DNA from: CAVQEK01 sp964596645
Lineage (GTDB): Bacteria > Bacteroidota > Bacteroidia > Cytophagales > Cyclobacteriaceae
Reading direction: 5' to 3'
Assembly (NCBI GenBank): GCA_964596645.1
Contig: CAZQVB010000004.1
Span: 107,626 to 171,625 of the forward strand
DNA: 64,000 nt
The translations under genes were made by a program, and so were the position numbers. Position 1 is the stretch's first letter, and each line of letters begins with the position of its first letter. The notes beneath the pieces were generated by a model. The model did no database searches. It had not been told where the DNA came from and worked only from the letters and a program-made list of their open reading frames with translations. Shown here in pieces: positions 32,101-38,391 of this stretch.

Positions 32101-32787
32101 CTTCTTGTAATTATCTGCAGTAGTAACATAACTGCCGTAGTTCGAACCCGACATAGGCAGTGCCCCGGCTATCATCTTAGGGTGATTGACAAGAGCCGTC
32201 CAGGTAGCATGCGCACCGCCGGAGAGTCCATGAACGATTACTCTATTGGGGTCTGCATTATAATATTTTATAAGTTTCTCTACAATCCGAATAGAGCGCT
32301 CTACATAATCATTATTCCACCCACCACCCTCGTTGTTTTGTTGAGGATATACCAGAATGCCCGGGAATGAGTTGTAATGAGGCATGCCGGTTTTTGTGGT
32401 GTACACAGCTTCCATATGTCTTTGTGCACCATGGGCCAATTGAGAAGCGTTGTCTGTACCTTTCTCACCGCTTCCATGAAAAAACAACACTACCGGATAT
32501 TTTTCACTGTCATTCACATTGTAGTTGTCAGGAAACATCACCCTGAACCACATATTGGTGGCATCCAGCCCTGGCTGATTTTTATTGTCTCTGAAGGATA
32601 GAAAATAATCATTTGACCAAGAATATTTTCCGGCATTATGGAGATAATTGCTAAAATATTGATTGGAATGAGGATCAGTGGTGGGCGGTGCCGCCTGAAT
32701 GAAGGACGACTGAATAACTATGACCAAGAGGATGGCGGACATCCACCGGATCGATTCAGCAAGCGAAATTTTGGCAAGTTGTTTCAT
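23179..32787 (-). CDS. giant T9SS type A surface protein: hydrolase, FN3, PA14, cohesin-like and dockerin-like domains
   Basis: 3202 residues. Signal peptide (about 1-32), then an alpha/beta-hydrolase (about 40-300; FFHGSGEKG, GLSGGAH, FGHNTWNNMY), Ig-like modules, several fibronectin type III domains starting near 495, a PA14 domain (about 685-820; DDYTFYTTSDDGSMLYING), cadherin-like repeats (about 1020-1210), three copies of an unnamed domain (about 1215-1405, 1599-1769, 1868-2056), a beta-helix-like stretch (about 2062-2250), a cohesin-like domain (about 2657-2790), a dockerin-like motif (DVNESKSVSVADI, about 2889), a second cohesin-like domain (about 2995-3090) and a type A sorting tail (NYPNPFTIETNF to end). 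It should be exported by T9SS and displayed on the surface. It heads a five-gene unit. Domain borders are by eye. Confidence 0.85.
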   Translation of the reverse strand: MKQLAKISLAESIRWMSAILLVIVIQSSFIQAAPPTTDPHSNQYFSNYLHNAGKYSWSNDYFLSFRDNKNQPGLDATNMWFRVMFPDNYNVNDSEKYPVVLFFHGSGEKGTDNASQLAHGAQRHMEAVYTTKTGMPHYNSFPGILVYPQQNNEGGGWNNDYVERSIRIVEKLIKYYNADPNRVIVHGLSGGAHATWTALVNHPKMIAGALPMSGSNYGSYVTTADNYKKYLHIPLWLSQGGKDNIYNALPPSANNTVDAIRGFGGNIRYRFLPTFGHNTWNNMYQQPDFFSWMLERNKTNIHVFYGQTEYCNNQPLPSVKLGVTAGFNGYEWAKDGIPIALTTNEITVSAVGAYQVRIKRGTEWSAWGEATIISNNRLPSPAPTISQGNNIVTLPGLDGTNTVTISRVAGADYHYQWRRNASQLGAAVEESYTTSQAGNYTLTATTSPGPMYAYADYTGDNVPDAYPVEYRAEPEGCRSSPSNVVTVTTGLGPNPPLPPKSLFAFARSTTSVELVWDDQASNEDGFEIYRATKAGGPYTFITLIPANSGTGPMSYMDSDVSGDAEYFYRMRAYNSDGGSPYTPEVQVDGISDTEAPSSPILSLAATTSTSINISWTSATDNIGVVGYEVYRNGVKLATIEETEYSFVGLPPRTSYTFYVVAKDANGNRSVPSNLVTGASISVGLNYRYYHFNSDIDFVSQIESQTLIKSGRTNNFGLSLRERGNRFAFVFEGVINIPVTDDYTFYTTSDDGSMLYINGEVVVNNDGAHGSQTRQGTVNNLTQGKHNIKVLYFENGGGENLLVEWKNSTFSKVKIPDEAFIEDFNFPATPNAPSNMTASAIAFNRINLTWTDNANDESAFEVYRSNASNGTYLKIDSLPANTNTYSDDGGLIGNTTYYYRVRAINVNGSSSYASANAKTNVNPTPPPAPTNLIAQAISNSEIQLNWSYSSPLAVEFEIYRTTSPAGNAFTLVGSAPGNSTSYTDEDLTGNTTFYYKIRASGAVHTSGFAPSSAPYPGATTDNNPPVLLTNLLNRSVQFDTTLEIEVVAADPDGEQVTFAPSGSWPSFASIANVSFNRAKLVFANPVDPDDAGAYDLQFQISDGTAVVLSSSFTLNVNSNSIPSITSIDDQILDEGHSKSINIQATDDGGNGNIVLSTENFPDFITLNSLGNGAATININPAIGDAGFYFDLRIIADDGVGGLRIENFDVQINAIELNYNVLVNFHNSTEYKNSWNYIGESDPNNASLWPYTNFRTTEGSATSISLNKGTPAPSYHLQRSFGTGSDKGNPGITIDALYPPEVMQFPWITNNGAEYKLVISGLNDGLSYNFGFMASVRNNYFNTTNYHTTFSINGSSQTIQAMGNASDLVEFTGIRPVNGQVQIVVDNLNGQNNYYTALNAMEIEAYYDDGLAPLAPTNLQAQVLGPFAVELNWEDNSFNEQTFEVWRKAELEASFTKILTLPGNTTTVIDDDGLVGTSRYFYYIRAVNSLGSNRTNEVSVITDNAPPTLTSDSSFTVKSGVKTEFIISATDPEGQSISLTMSGLPDFVSFSDQGDGSGILILDPTEAHVGQIFYSSLLAIDNLGAFDSKDVSIRIWNAAYDQQIFINLSSAADASEAPMPWNNIKANPTDGLIISGLHDDSGNSTPVQLQLLGSFEDAFEQYQLHYPDHTYPLEVTRTYWYTTTTSTIKIGNLMAGKRYNLSFLSGSDATADINTAFAAQGQAVEVNGYKNFDRIVKLSGKIPDANQEIIIDVSTLIPVGKGILNALVIERYDDDDMLLSPTNLKAETLSKTEIRLSWADNSGIETHYELYRYDYETSTNSLLHTVTANTQTYVDASCVPNKKYGYTVRAKKGSQFSVFSNMASAVTWKTRILVNLNGEYTNRALDPSWNNTNHLPVIDLSHTWEEFKDEMQTPTSMGLTLLAWRSGNANYSGAVHPEGIYPDSVIKSIYWIEQTEPPVGWQWNGLNAGSKYDIVFFGSRKTSGGTAEDGLTLFRAGSREVNLNAWGNYKHNVAIKGLSPDEDGNLYFEYESGIAKGGGKNNYGFLNALELHVYSDYDVVYPAPVNRFYAKANADLGLLSSWSTRVDGSGAAPDSFTEPGLTFEIPSGRSVSINDDLAINGPGTKLVIRDNANLNIMASGVTLHFSSLEIDEGATVNISNGGSQPIINIGDNGLNIRNNAEFNISNSILRITGGGTINAGNTDGKIHVDGGSIEFDNETPVASHLYFTGTSVIDKLTIDNPELAAVHCDTKVPVSGRINLLGGELVSNGNLVLRSDENGTAEISKVGAGSSIVGAVEFQRYWERTQGGFFNIGTPVKNQTLADWADGLILNGYPGTGAPAGWKNIRTFDEPTYWWNGVENLTTELQPGKGYSAFLYNADFTDDGHVRYINVGMPVIGSGDDVQMQANEAFSFPLTWTSKADENKEGWNLIANPYPATIDWAKLSWATPDDDTLFHVNPTAYIWDGQNGVYMEMNGNVMPEALIAPGQGFFVKTNGPNPKLLITEDIKSGEPGTFYRKGIKENVLSMKLMNSDSVTVTSYLYLNENSSWNYDPYWDAPVLAGGNMSLSSFSADGKDIVINAIPSVDGISAIALNVVAKSKGNFVLRFNGINAITSNFNVILRDHFLNKSVKVKEGLSYPFAITDNNKTKGSERFELVLQPEVILAMPDLDQLAGSDITLPVVSKNLNDVVGLQFTIQWPQADLALTGISHFGLPGLDSANFGLSETEAGRLMLNWDSENLSPVQKPDSSVLFMFHFTARLGTVKNAEVKIVENPLPTELINSELFPLNYSVRNSSINVRNKVLMTGKVARVSGVPVVGAPLQMAGADSLMNRVTNHEGVFTFEVAEEKPYVLHADRVELEKAREVSILDVILVRSHLLGIRPFTQSLAYWVADVNESKSVSVADIAHMRRSILSGSGSSSSGLVVHENGAAGNLMSPFEENPSDYFFTATSTLEPVRFTAYEPGNVSDVGGNGNRLIQEDYVEFVIEKAADADHEEQLHIPVSASNFSDVNGFQFGLHWDAEALKFVGVNKGAVLPETFVNVDEKSRLSLLWEAEDAMALTLQDNEVLFTLVFEKTKAFRNFASLSIGSDLTPEEVVKNQSAVEFISYNALVQDWMERQEVVNYPNPFTIETNFQFFLTKNDYVEIAIFDPAGKIIDRHASYYSEGLNQWRWNMQERVGYTMPQGFYIYKVTFGEKQFTGKMMIR

Positions 32788-32842
32788 GGCTGACTGGCGC
32801 TTATAGTATTGTGTCTTCCAAAGCCGGTTTGGAGGATTATTG

Positions 32843-32875
32843 TAAAATTACAATTAAAACTTAGTATAAAACAAT
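32843..32875 (-). promoter_or_regulatory. possible promoter of the 3202-residue giant
   Basis: Minus strand ATTG (32875-32872), 21 bases, TAATTTTA (32850-32843). Both boxes miss the Bacteroidota consensus by one base, so this is weaker than the promoters at 15051 and 18948. It lies 56 bases upstream of the ATG. Confidence 0.35.
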
Positions 32876-33057
32876 TCATGGCGGCGATATTTTAAGGTGA
32901 TCGCCACCAAATATTGGATTTATAGGAGCCAACATCGGGGCTCGTTTAATACCAATATGAATGCGTGCAGGATGGTTTAATGAACATAATTTAAGTCAAA
33001 AAGCTCAAACGAGCTATGCAGGGCCTATCCATATTTCGGATTCATCCTTATGCGCCA

Positions 33058-34293
33058 TCAGACAAGCGCCTGGAGAAGTCTTTTGCTTTCTTTCTTTATT
33101 TTTCCTGATCGACTCAAAATATCAGTGTTCAACGATTTACGATTGGCGAGTATTTCTGTGGTCTTATCAATAATTACCTCTGCCCGTATCTCCTCTTGCT
33201 CCAGTACATATTGAGGCATGTCAAAAAGGTCAAAAAGTTCTTTATACTTATGTGACCAGCTTATTGCCAGTGAGGGTACACCTTGAGAGAGTGCAAAAAT
33301 GAGTGCATGGAACCTTGAACCCACCAACAAATTCAATTTACCAATGATAGCCTTAATCTCATCTGCAGTGTGATATTGATCAATATTGAAAATATTTTCA
33401 TTAAAACTCGTGCTTTCATAAATTAATCTGCAAATGAACCTATCGTCTAAATTAATGGCCCCCTGAGGTTTGATTTCATTAGGCACGAGCACTACCAATG
33501 CTTTTAGGTCTTGAATGCAATATTGAACGTAATTAAGCAGTACAGAAAAGTATGCGTTTTCTGTGCCCTCTCTTGGGGTTTTCTCATACATACGCATATT
33601 TGGAGAAACGCCTACCACCAAACGATCCTGATTTTCCAACTTTGTCATTATGGATTCACAGGCTTCAGAATGCTGTGGTTTTGGGTTAAAGACAAACGCA
33701 AGGTCGGTACCAACAGCAATTTCCGATGTAGGAAGATTTAAGGCGGTAGCAAGAAAGTCTCGTGAGGTCTTATCACGTGCATAAAAATGTGAAGCTTTGC
33801 TCAACATAGTTTTTAAAGCTACTTGCATACCTTGCTTTGTAAAGCCTCCCCAAGCCTGTGGCATAAAAACCACTTTTAACTGATCATTGTCGATGGCCTT
33901 AATCAGCCGTGAAGTTTCATCCATCTGCCCTATACCCCAGTTATCTCCGTATGCAAATCCGCTAATATCAAATAGGTGGGTAAATGCAATCTTCTTACGT
34001 GCTATTGTTTCTACAGGTAAGGGCTCTACGAAGGGCATATTTTTGCTATATAACAGTTTATACAATTTACCTTGAACATGCTTTATCTTTCTCAACAGGT
34101 AACGCCTCCATTTATTCCGCTGATCAAAAAGAGGGATAATTCCTGCTTGCTTGGCCAAATTCTTTTCATAATTTTTGCATGTCATATAAATATGTGCTGA
34201 GTCATCTTTCTGCCGGACAAAATCTCGAACTGTTTTCAACATAGCTTCAGCCCCTTTATTAGAAAAATTAGCACCCACTATTAAAACATTCAT
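33058..34293 (-). CDS. polysaccharide pyruvyl transferase family protein
   Basis: 411 residues of the CsaB/WcaK-type pyruvyl transferase family, GT-B-like enzymes that put pyruvate ketals on glycans. N-terminal VGANFSNKGAEAMLKTV (about 5-21) is the family's glycine-rich start; AVGTDLAFVF (about 192) and the C-terminal VGSRFHALIFALSQGVPSLA (about 317-336) are the other hallmark blocks. It is last of four leftward genes (second pyruvyl transferase, nitroreductase-like, flippase, this), 20 bases after the flippase. Members also act as glycosyltransferase-like enzymes without known pyruvylation, so the donor is not certain. Confidence 0.85.
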   Translation of the reverse strand: MNVLIVGANFSNKGAEAMLKTVRDFVRQKDDSAHIYMTCKNYEKNLAKQAGIIPLFDQRNKWRRYLLRKIKHVQGKLYKLLYSKNMPFVEPLPVETIARKKIAFTHLFDISGFAYGDNWGIGQMDETSRLIKAIDNDQLKVVFMPQAWGGFTKQGMQVALKTMLSKASHFYARDKTSRDFLATALNLPTSEIAVGTDLAFVFNPKPQHSEACESIMTKLENQDRLVVGVSPNMRMYEKTPREGTENAYFSVLLNYVQYCIQDLKALVVLVPNEIKPQGAINLDDRFICRLIYESTSFNENIFNIDQYHTADEIKAIIGKLNLLVGSRFHALIFALSQGVPSLAISWSHKYKELFDLFDMPQYVLEQEEIRAEVIIDKTTEILANRKSLNTDILSRSGKIKKESKRLLQALV

Positions 34294-34313
34294 ATTTTCA
34301 TTATTTATTTGTA

Positions 34314-35816
34314 CTATTTTGTATACTTTTTTATCAATATAGTGACTATCCCTCTAACGTTTCTAATATAAGCTCTACCGCGCGGAAACACGTAAAAACC
34401 AAAGAAATAAGCAGGAAAATATACTACTGACGCGATAATGAGAACAACAACATTAGATAAATCTTCAATAAGGTAGGTAGTTAAAATATATACGCCTACA
34501 CCAAGAGTAAGAGAAAGGAAAACCGGTAAGGATATTACCAAGAAAAAATCATGCAATCTAATAGGCGTATTCTTAAATGAATACAATAGTGATGGTACCA
34601 ACAGCACATAATTTACAACAGCGTATGACCATGCCACACCTTCCAATCCATAACGAATACCAACAATAAAACCAAGGACTACCAAAATAGCGTTTGCTAG
34701 GCCCCAATAAAAATAGCGTGTAGAGTATCCCAAAGATATCATGACCATACCTCGTGATCCAGCGGCAGGTTGAATGAAGGCAGTAATGGCAAGAATTTGA
34801 AAAACCAGACTTGCATCTACCCACTTTGAACCAAGAACTATGAGAATGACTTCTTGAGAATACAACCCAAGAAAAACCACCACCGGCATGGATATAAATG
34901 CTAATATAAATAAATACTGTTTATAATAATTCAGATATGACTTTGGCTCATTTTGTAAGGTACTCATTGCAGGTATTCCCACGGCATTCAGCGGATCACG
35001 AAACTGGGTGATCGGCAACATAAGCAGTTGATAAGCCTTGGTGTATAGGCCTAAAGGTGCAGCACCCAAATACCGACCGATCAAAATATTGTCAAGGTTC
35101 CGCGAGAAGTAGTTAATAAAATTAAACCCACTAATACCCATACCAAATCGAAGCAATTCCTTGGTCCCTTTACTCAATGCAGGAGTTGAGGGTCGCCAGT
35201 CGCACGTAAACCATAAAACAATAAAGGAAGTGATTGAAATTGATAGATTGCCAATAACAATAGACCAATAGCCAAAACCCAGAGCAGCCAACCCAATCGC
35301 TATCACGGTATTGGCAACAGCGGGAATTAATTTAACAAAGATTAAGGTTCCGAACATCATCTGCCGATTGATTAAAGCATTGTGTTGTACAGACAAGCCT
35401 GAAAATATGGCTCCGATAGCTGATACCACAGTGATCATAAACAGTCGGTCGTCATCATAGAAATTGGCTATAAAAGGTGCTGCTGCGGCTATTAAAATTG
35501 CCAGCACTAGGCCTATTGCGGTGTTTATCCAAAACACTGAATTTACCTGTGCTTCAGATATTTCTTTCTTTTGTATAATGGCAGTAGAAAGACCAAAGTC
35601 TTTGAACAATAATAGAAATCCTGTAATGGCAGTGACCATCGCTACAACACCAAAATCTTCAGGCTGTAACAATCTGGCCAATACAACGGTGTTGATTAAA
35701 GTAAGGCCAAAGGATAAAGCCTGTGCACTAAACGTATTGGCCCCGCCCTTTACCGACCTGCCCTTTAAATCATGTTTTAAATGACTGGTATCGAACCAAC
35801 TACTAGAATTCTTCAA
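34314..35816 (-). CDS. polysaccharide flippase, WzxC/MOP superfamily
   Basis: 500 residues, about fourteen membrane helices, of the WzxC branch of the MOP flippases that move lipid-linked repeat units across the inner membrane. The N-terminus reads VKGGANTFSAQALSFGLTL followed by VVLARLLQPEDFGVVAMVT, typical of the family, and RNLDNILIGRYLGAAPLGLY lies near 235. The start appears to be TTG at 35816: an in-frame TAA lies four codons upstream and no ATG occurs before the first helix. It is third in the four-gene unit 37838-33058 and pairs with the Wzy-like protein at 4568. Confidence 0.9.
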   Translation of the reverse strand: MKNSSSWFDTSHLKHDLKGRSVKGGANTFSAQALSFGLTLINTVVLARLLQPEDFGVVAMVTAITGFLLLFKDFGLSTAIIQKKEISEAQVNSVFWINTAIGLVLAILIAAAAPFIANFYDDDRLFMITVVSAIGAIFSGLSVQHNALINRQMMFGTLIFVKLIPAVANTVIAIGLAALGFGYWSIVIGNLSISITSFIVLWFTCDWRPSTPALSKGTKELLRFGMGISGFNFINYFSRNLDNILIGRYLGAAPLGLYTKAYQLLMLPITQFRDPLNAVGIPAMSTLQNEPKSYLNYYKQYLFILAFISMPVVVFLGLYSQEVILIVLGSKWVDASLVFQILAITAFIQPAAGSRGMVMISLGYSTRYFYWGLANAILVVLGFIVGIRYGLEGVAWSYAVVNYVLLVPSLLYSFKNTPIRLHDFFLVISLPVFLSLTLGVGVYILTTYLIEDLSNVVVLIIASVVYFPAYFFGFYVFPRGRAYIRNVRGIVTILIKKYTK

Positions 35817-35850
35817 TGTATGGAAGAGTTATGCCAAAATACCAGATAGA

Positions 35851-36954
35851 TTAATTGTATTTTGCCAAAATCGTTGGCGGTTTCTTTTGAGAAAAAGGAA
35901 TTTTTCCATTCGGATCGGCATATCCAACGCCAATGAGCATGATTGGTCGCTCATCAGAAGCCATTGATAAAGAAGCTTCCATCTTTTGTTCTAAATACTC
36001 TATATCTGGCCAGTTTATTGGCACAGAACTTAAACCCAAAGTTTCCAGTGCCAGCATAAAAGACATAGCCGCAAGCCCTCCATCTATATAGATAACATGA
36101 CGATCTCTTTCACTCAAATAAGCGCTGAGCTTTCCCACAAGTACAATAATTGTTGGTATATTTTGAAAAAATCCTTTGATGCCCATAGGAATTGATGCAA
36201 CAGCATTTTTTTTCGATTCGTCATCGTAAATTCTAAATTCGAAGGGCTGCCTATTGCATGCACTTGGCGACAGTGTAGCCAACGCGATGGCTTTGTCTAT
36301 TAAGGATCTTTCTACTCGCCTGTCCTCGTACCATCGTACCGACCTTCTCTGCATAGCGAGTACATACAAGTCAGCGTAACTGACCTTATTATTATTTCTA
36401 TCACGCCTATAAAAAGGCACCTGGATACTGCTTTTTGTTTCAAATATAGGGTGATCTATATCATCATAAACTGCCTTGGCCTCCAGAATAGATTGATGAG
36501 GTGCACAAGCGGTAAAATATTCATTTAATACACCATTAGCCCAACCAATTAAATTAATGTCAATAAGTGAATTACCAGCCCTGTATTCCTGTACGAGTAT
36601 CGCATAATTCTTTACTACATCCTTTATAAAATCAACTGCAAAAAAAGGCCTACGGTCTTTCATTATAAGGCCTTTTTCTAGCCTGTGAATTTCTCTTCTT
36701 AAATGAAATTCGTTTGGTTTGTTTTCTTTTAAAGCTTTTAAATGTAAATACTTTCCATTTAGAACTTTTTGCTGCTCTCGAAAAAAATCTTTACAGAAGA
36801 AAAAGTAATATAAAGCACTGGCATATCTATTTTTTCTACAAATCGGAATTAGATAATTTTCTCTAATACTATTGAGGAGAATATATCTTTTTTGCTTAAT
36901 TTTTTCGTACAAGGTCATATAAACCACGTTTCTATAAATTCTACTTTTTATCAT
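35851..36954 (-). CDS. nitroreductase-family protein in glycan cluster
   Basis: About 367 residues. The C-terminal two thirds are a nitroreductase-like FMN domain: RRSVRWYEDRRVERSLIDKA (about 205-224), TLSPSACNRQPFEFRIYD (about 229-246) and GLAAMSFMLALETLGL (about 293-308) are the family's FMN and dimer blocks. The N-terminal 170 residues are charged and helical and unlike free-standing nitroreductases. Such long forms occur in polysaccharide clusters beside pyruvyl transferases; the reaction is unknown. ATG at 36954 overlaps the upstream stop (ATGA), so I prefer it to the TTG at 36966. The flippase follows 34 bases on. Confidence 0.75.
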   Translation of the reverse strand: MIKSRIYRNVVYMTLYEKIKQKRYILLNSIRENYLIPICRKNRYASALYYFFFCKDFFREQQKVLNGKYLHLKALKENKPNEFHLRREIHRLEKGLIMKDRRPFFAVDFIKDVVKNYAILVQEYRAGNSLIDINLIGWANGVLNEYFTACAPHQSILEAKAVYDDIDHPIFETKSSIQVPFYRRDRNNNKVSYADLYVLAMQRRSVRWYEDRRVERSLIDKAIALATLSPSACNRQPFEFRIYDDESKKNAVASIPMGIKGFFQNIPTIIVLVGKLSAYLSERDRHVIYIDGGLAAMSFMLALETLGLSSVPINWPDIEYLEQKMEASLSMASDERPIMLIGVGYADPNGKIPFSQKKPPTILAKYN

Positions 36955-37838
36955 CGCGAGCGACAAAAAGCATATAAATTTTCCTGAAGTTGCTCGAATC
37001 TGTCTTGAAGGACATTTTCATCGCTCAACATAAACTCATCGTCACTAAGTATTTTTTTAATACTTTTAAGTGCTTTAGGCTGTGAAATCAGCTTTCTGTA
37101 CATACTATAAAATGGTGCTAAAATTTCGACCATTGAAGCAGAAAAGCGTAAATTTCTATGCTCCCTCAAATAGCTTTTCAAGTAATCATTTCGATTTACC
37201 ATCAAATGAGTTTTAATTGGCTTGTAATCTAATCCTACTGAAGATGTCCAATCTATCCATTTAAAACTATTTACGCCATGATAAGATTTAAATGCTACCC
37301 ACGGAACACGAAATGCATCTGCCACGATTGCTCCGTGCATGGCTTCTGTTATTATTTTATCTGAAGCAGAAATTGCTTCTAAAACCGATTCAACAGGATC
37401 AGTGGGGCTTATATAATTTATATCCAGCATTTTACAAAGCGGACGCCAATCATAAAACATTTCATCTACCCAGTGCGGCATAAAAGAACATTTGTGCCTT
37501 TTATCACCACAATGTGTATAAAATGCATTAAGAAGCAGCGCGCCATCCGTAATTGCCTTGCTACGATCAAGTTTTAGTCTATCCGCTGTATGTGGCCCTC
37601 TAACGCACAAAAATTCATATGAAGAATCGACATGCGATATTTCTCCATAGCCATAGCCTGTGCTAAAGACATATTTCTTAGGGGCCGCATGAAACAGATC
37701 TTTGAAGCCTAACAATGTTCCTATTCCTAAGAAGATCTCATTGTCATTAGCATCGAAAAGCTCTGGAACCAATCTTTCGAAAATATAAGGATTGAGTTCG
37801 TCGCCGAAATTATTTCCTTTGAAGTAGGTCAATTGCAT
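36951..37838 (-). CDS. polysaccharide pyruvyl transferase family protein (second copy)
   Basis: About 295 residues. Family blocks are FKGNNFGDELNPYIFERL (about 6-23), CVRGPHTADRLKLD with ITDGALLL, and the C-terminal IITEAMHGAIVADAFRVPW. These define the pyruvyl transferase fold; the protein is shorter than the 33058 gene and only distantly similar to it. I take ATG at 37838 because the longer frame begins at a TTG (37868) that lies inside a TATTTTTG sequence resembling a -7 promoter box (37873-37866). First gene of the four-gene leftward unit. Confidence 0.8.
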   Translation of the reverse strand: MQLTYFKGNNFGDELNPYIFERLVPELFDANDNEIFLGIGTLLGFKDLFHAAPKKYVFSTGYGYGEISHVDSSYEFLCVRGPHTADRLKLDRSKAITDGALLLNAFYTHCGDKRHKCSFMPHWVDEMFYDWRPLCKMLDINYISPTDPVESVLEAISASDKIITEAMHGAIVADAFRVPWVAFKSYHGVNSFKWIDWTSSVGLDYKPIKTHLMVNRNDYLKSYLREHRNLRFSASMVEILAPFYSMYRKLISQPKALKSIKKILSDDEFMLSDENVLQDRFEQLQENLYAFCRSR

Positions 37839-38391
37839 AAGCGTGGTAGCTGATTTTAGAAAATGCAAAAATAATACAATGATTTAAAGAAATTGTTCTA
37901 TTTCAATATTTATTCAAAAACTCGGTTTAGCTGCTTGCAGAATACTTGTGGAAAAAATTCAATCCAGTAACATTCATTGCAAATTAACCCTTCAATGAGC
38001 TGGCTGAAAATAACATTCTGTAGATGAAGGGCAAAGGGTTGTTCTACGACTATTATCAATGTTTCTTCACTTATATTTCCGACGAGAAATTTTCAACCAT
38101 AAAAAGATTACACTTTCGAAAATGTAAAAATACAATCGTAACTGCCATAAGAAATATTACCGCCGCGTTAAATTTATCCAAAATACTAATGATCAAACAA
38201 GCATTGTAAAGTCATAGAAACCTGTCATTGATTTAATAGTTGGGCAGCAATGACTCCTTGCGGAGAATTCACACTACAGATTGCTGATTGCAAGACTTTA
38301 TAATCCAACATTGACACCATGTAAGAATTAAGCTCAGGCCGCTTATAAATATTGTTACCCCATAGCCATCTTTGAAGCGGTTAAAAACTTG
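37839..38391. other. divergent intergenic region
   Basis: About 550 AT-rich bases between the pyruvyl-transferase unit (leftward) and the glycosidase lipoprotein (rightward). TATTTTTG at 37873-37866 on the minus strand may be a -7 box for the leftward unit, but no matching -33 box is present. A 61-codon rightward frame at 38024 has no recognisable features and is not called. Confidence 0.5.

Noticed and set aside
38024..38209. 61-codon frame in the intergenic region before the glycosidase
   Set aside because: No signal peptide, helix or family feature, and it lies in AT-rich promoter-type DNA.
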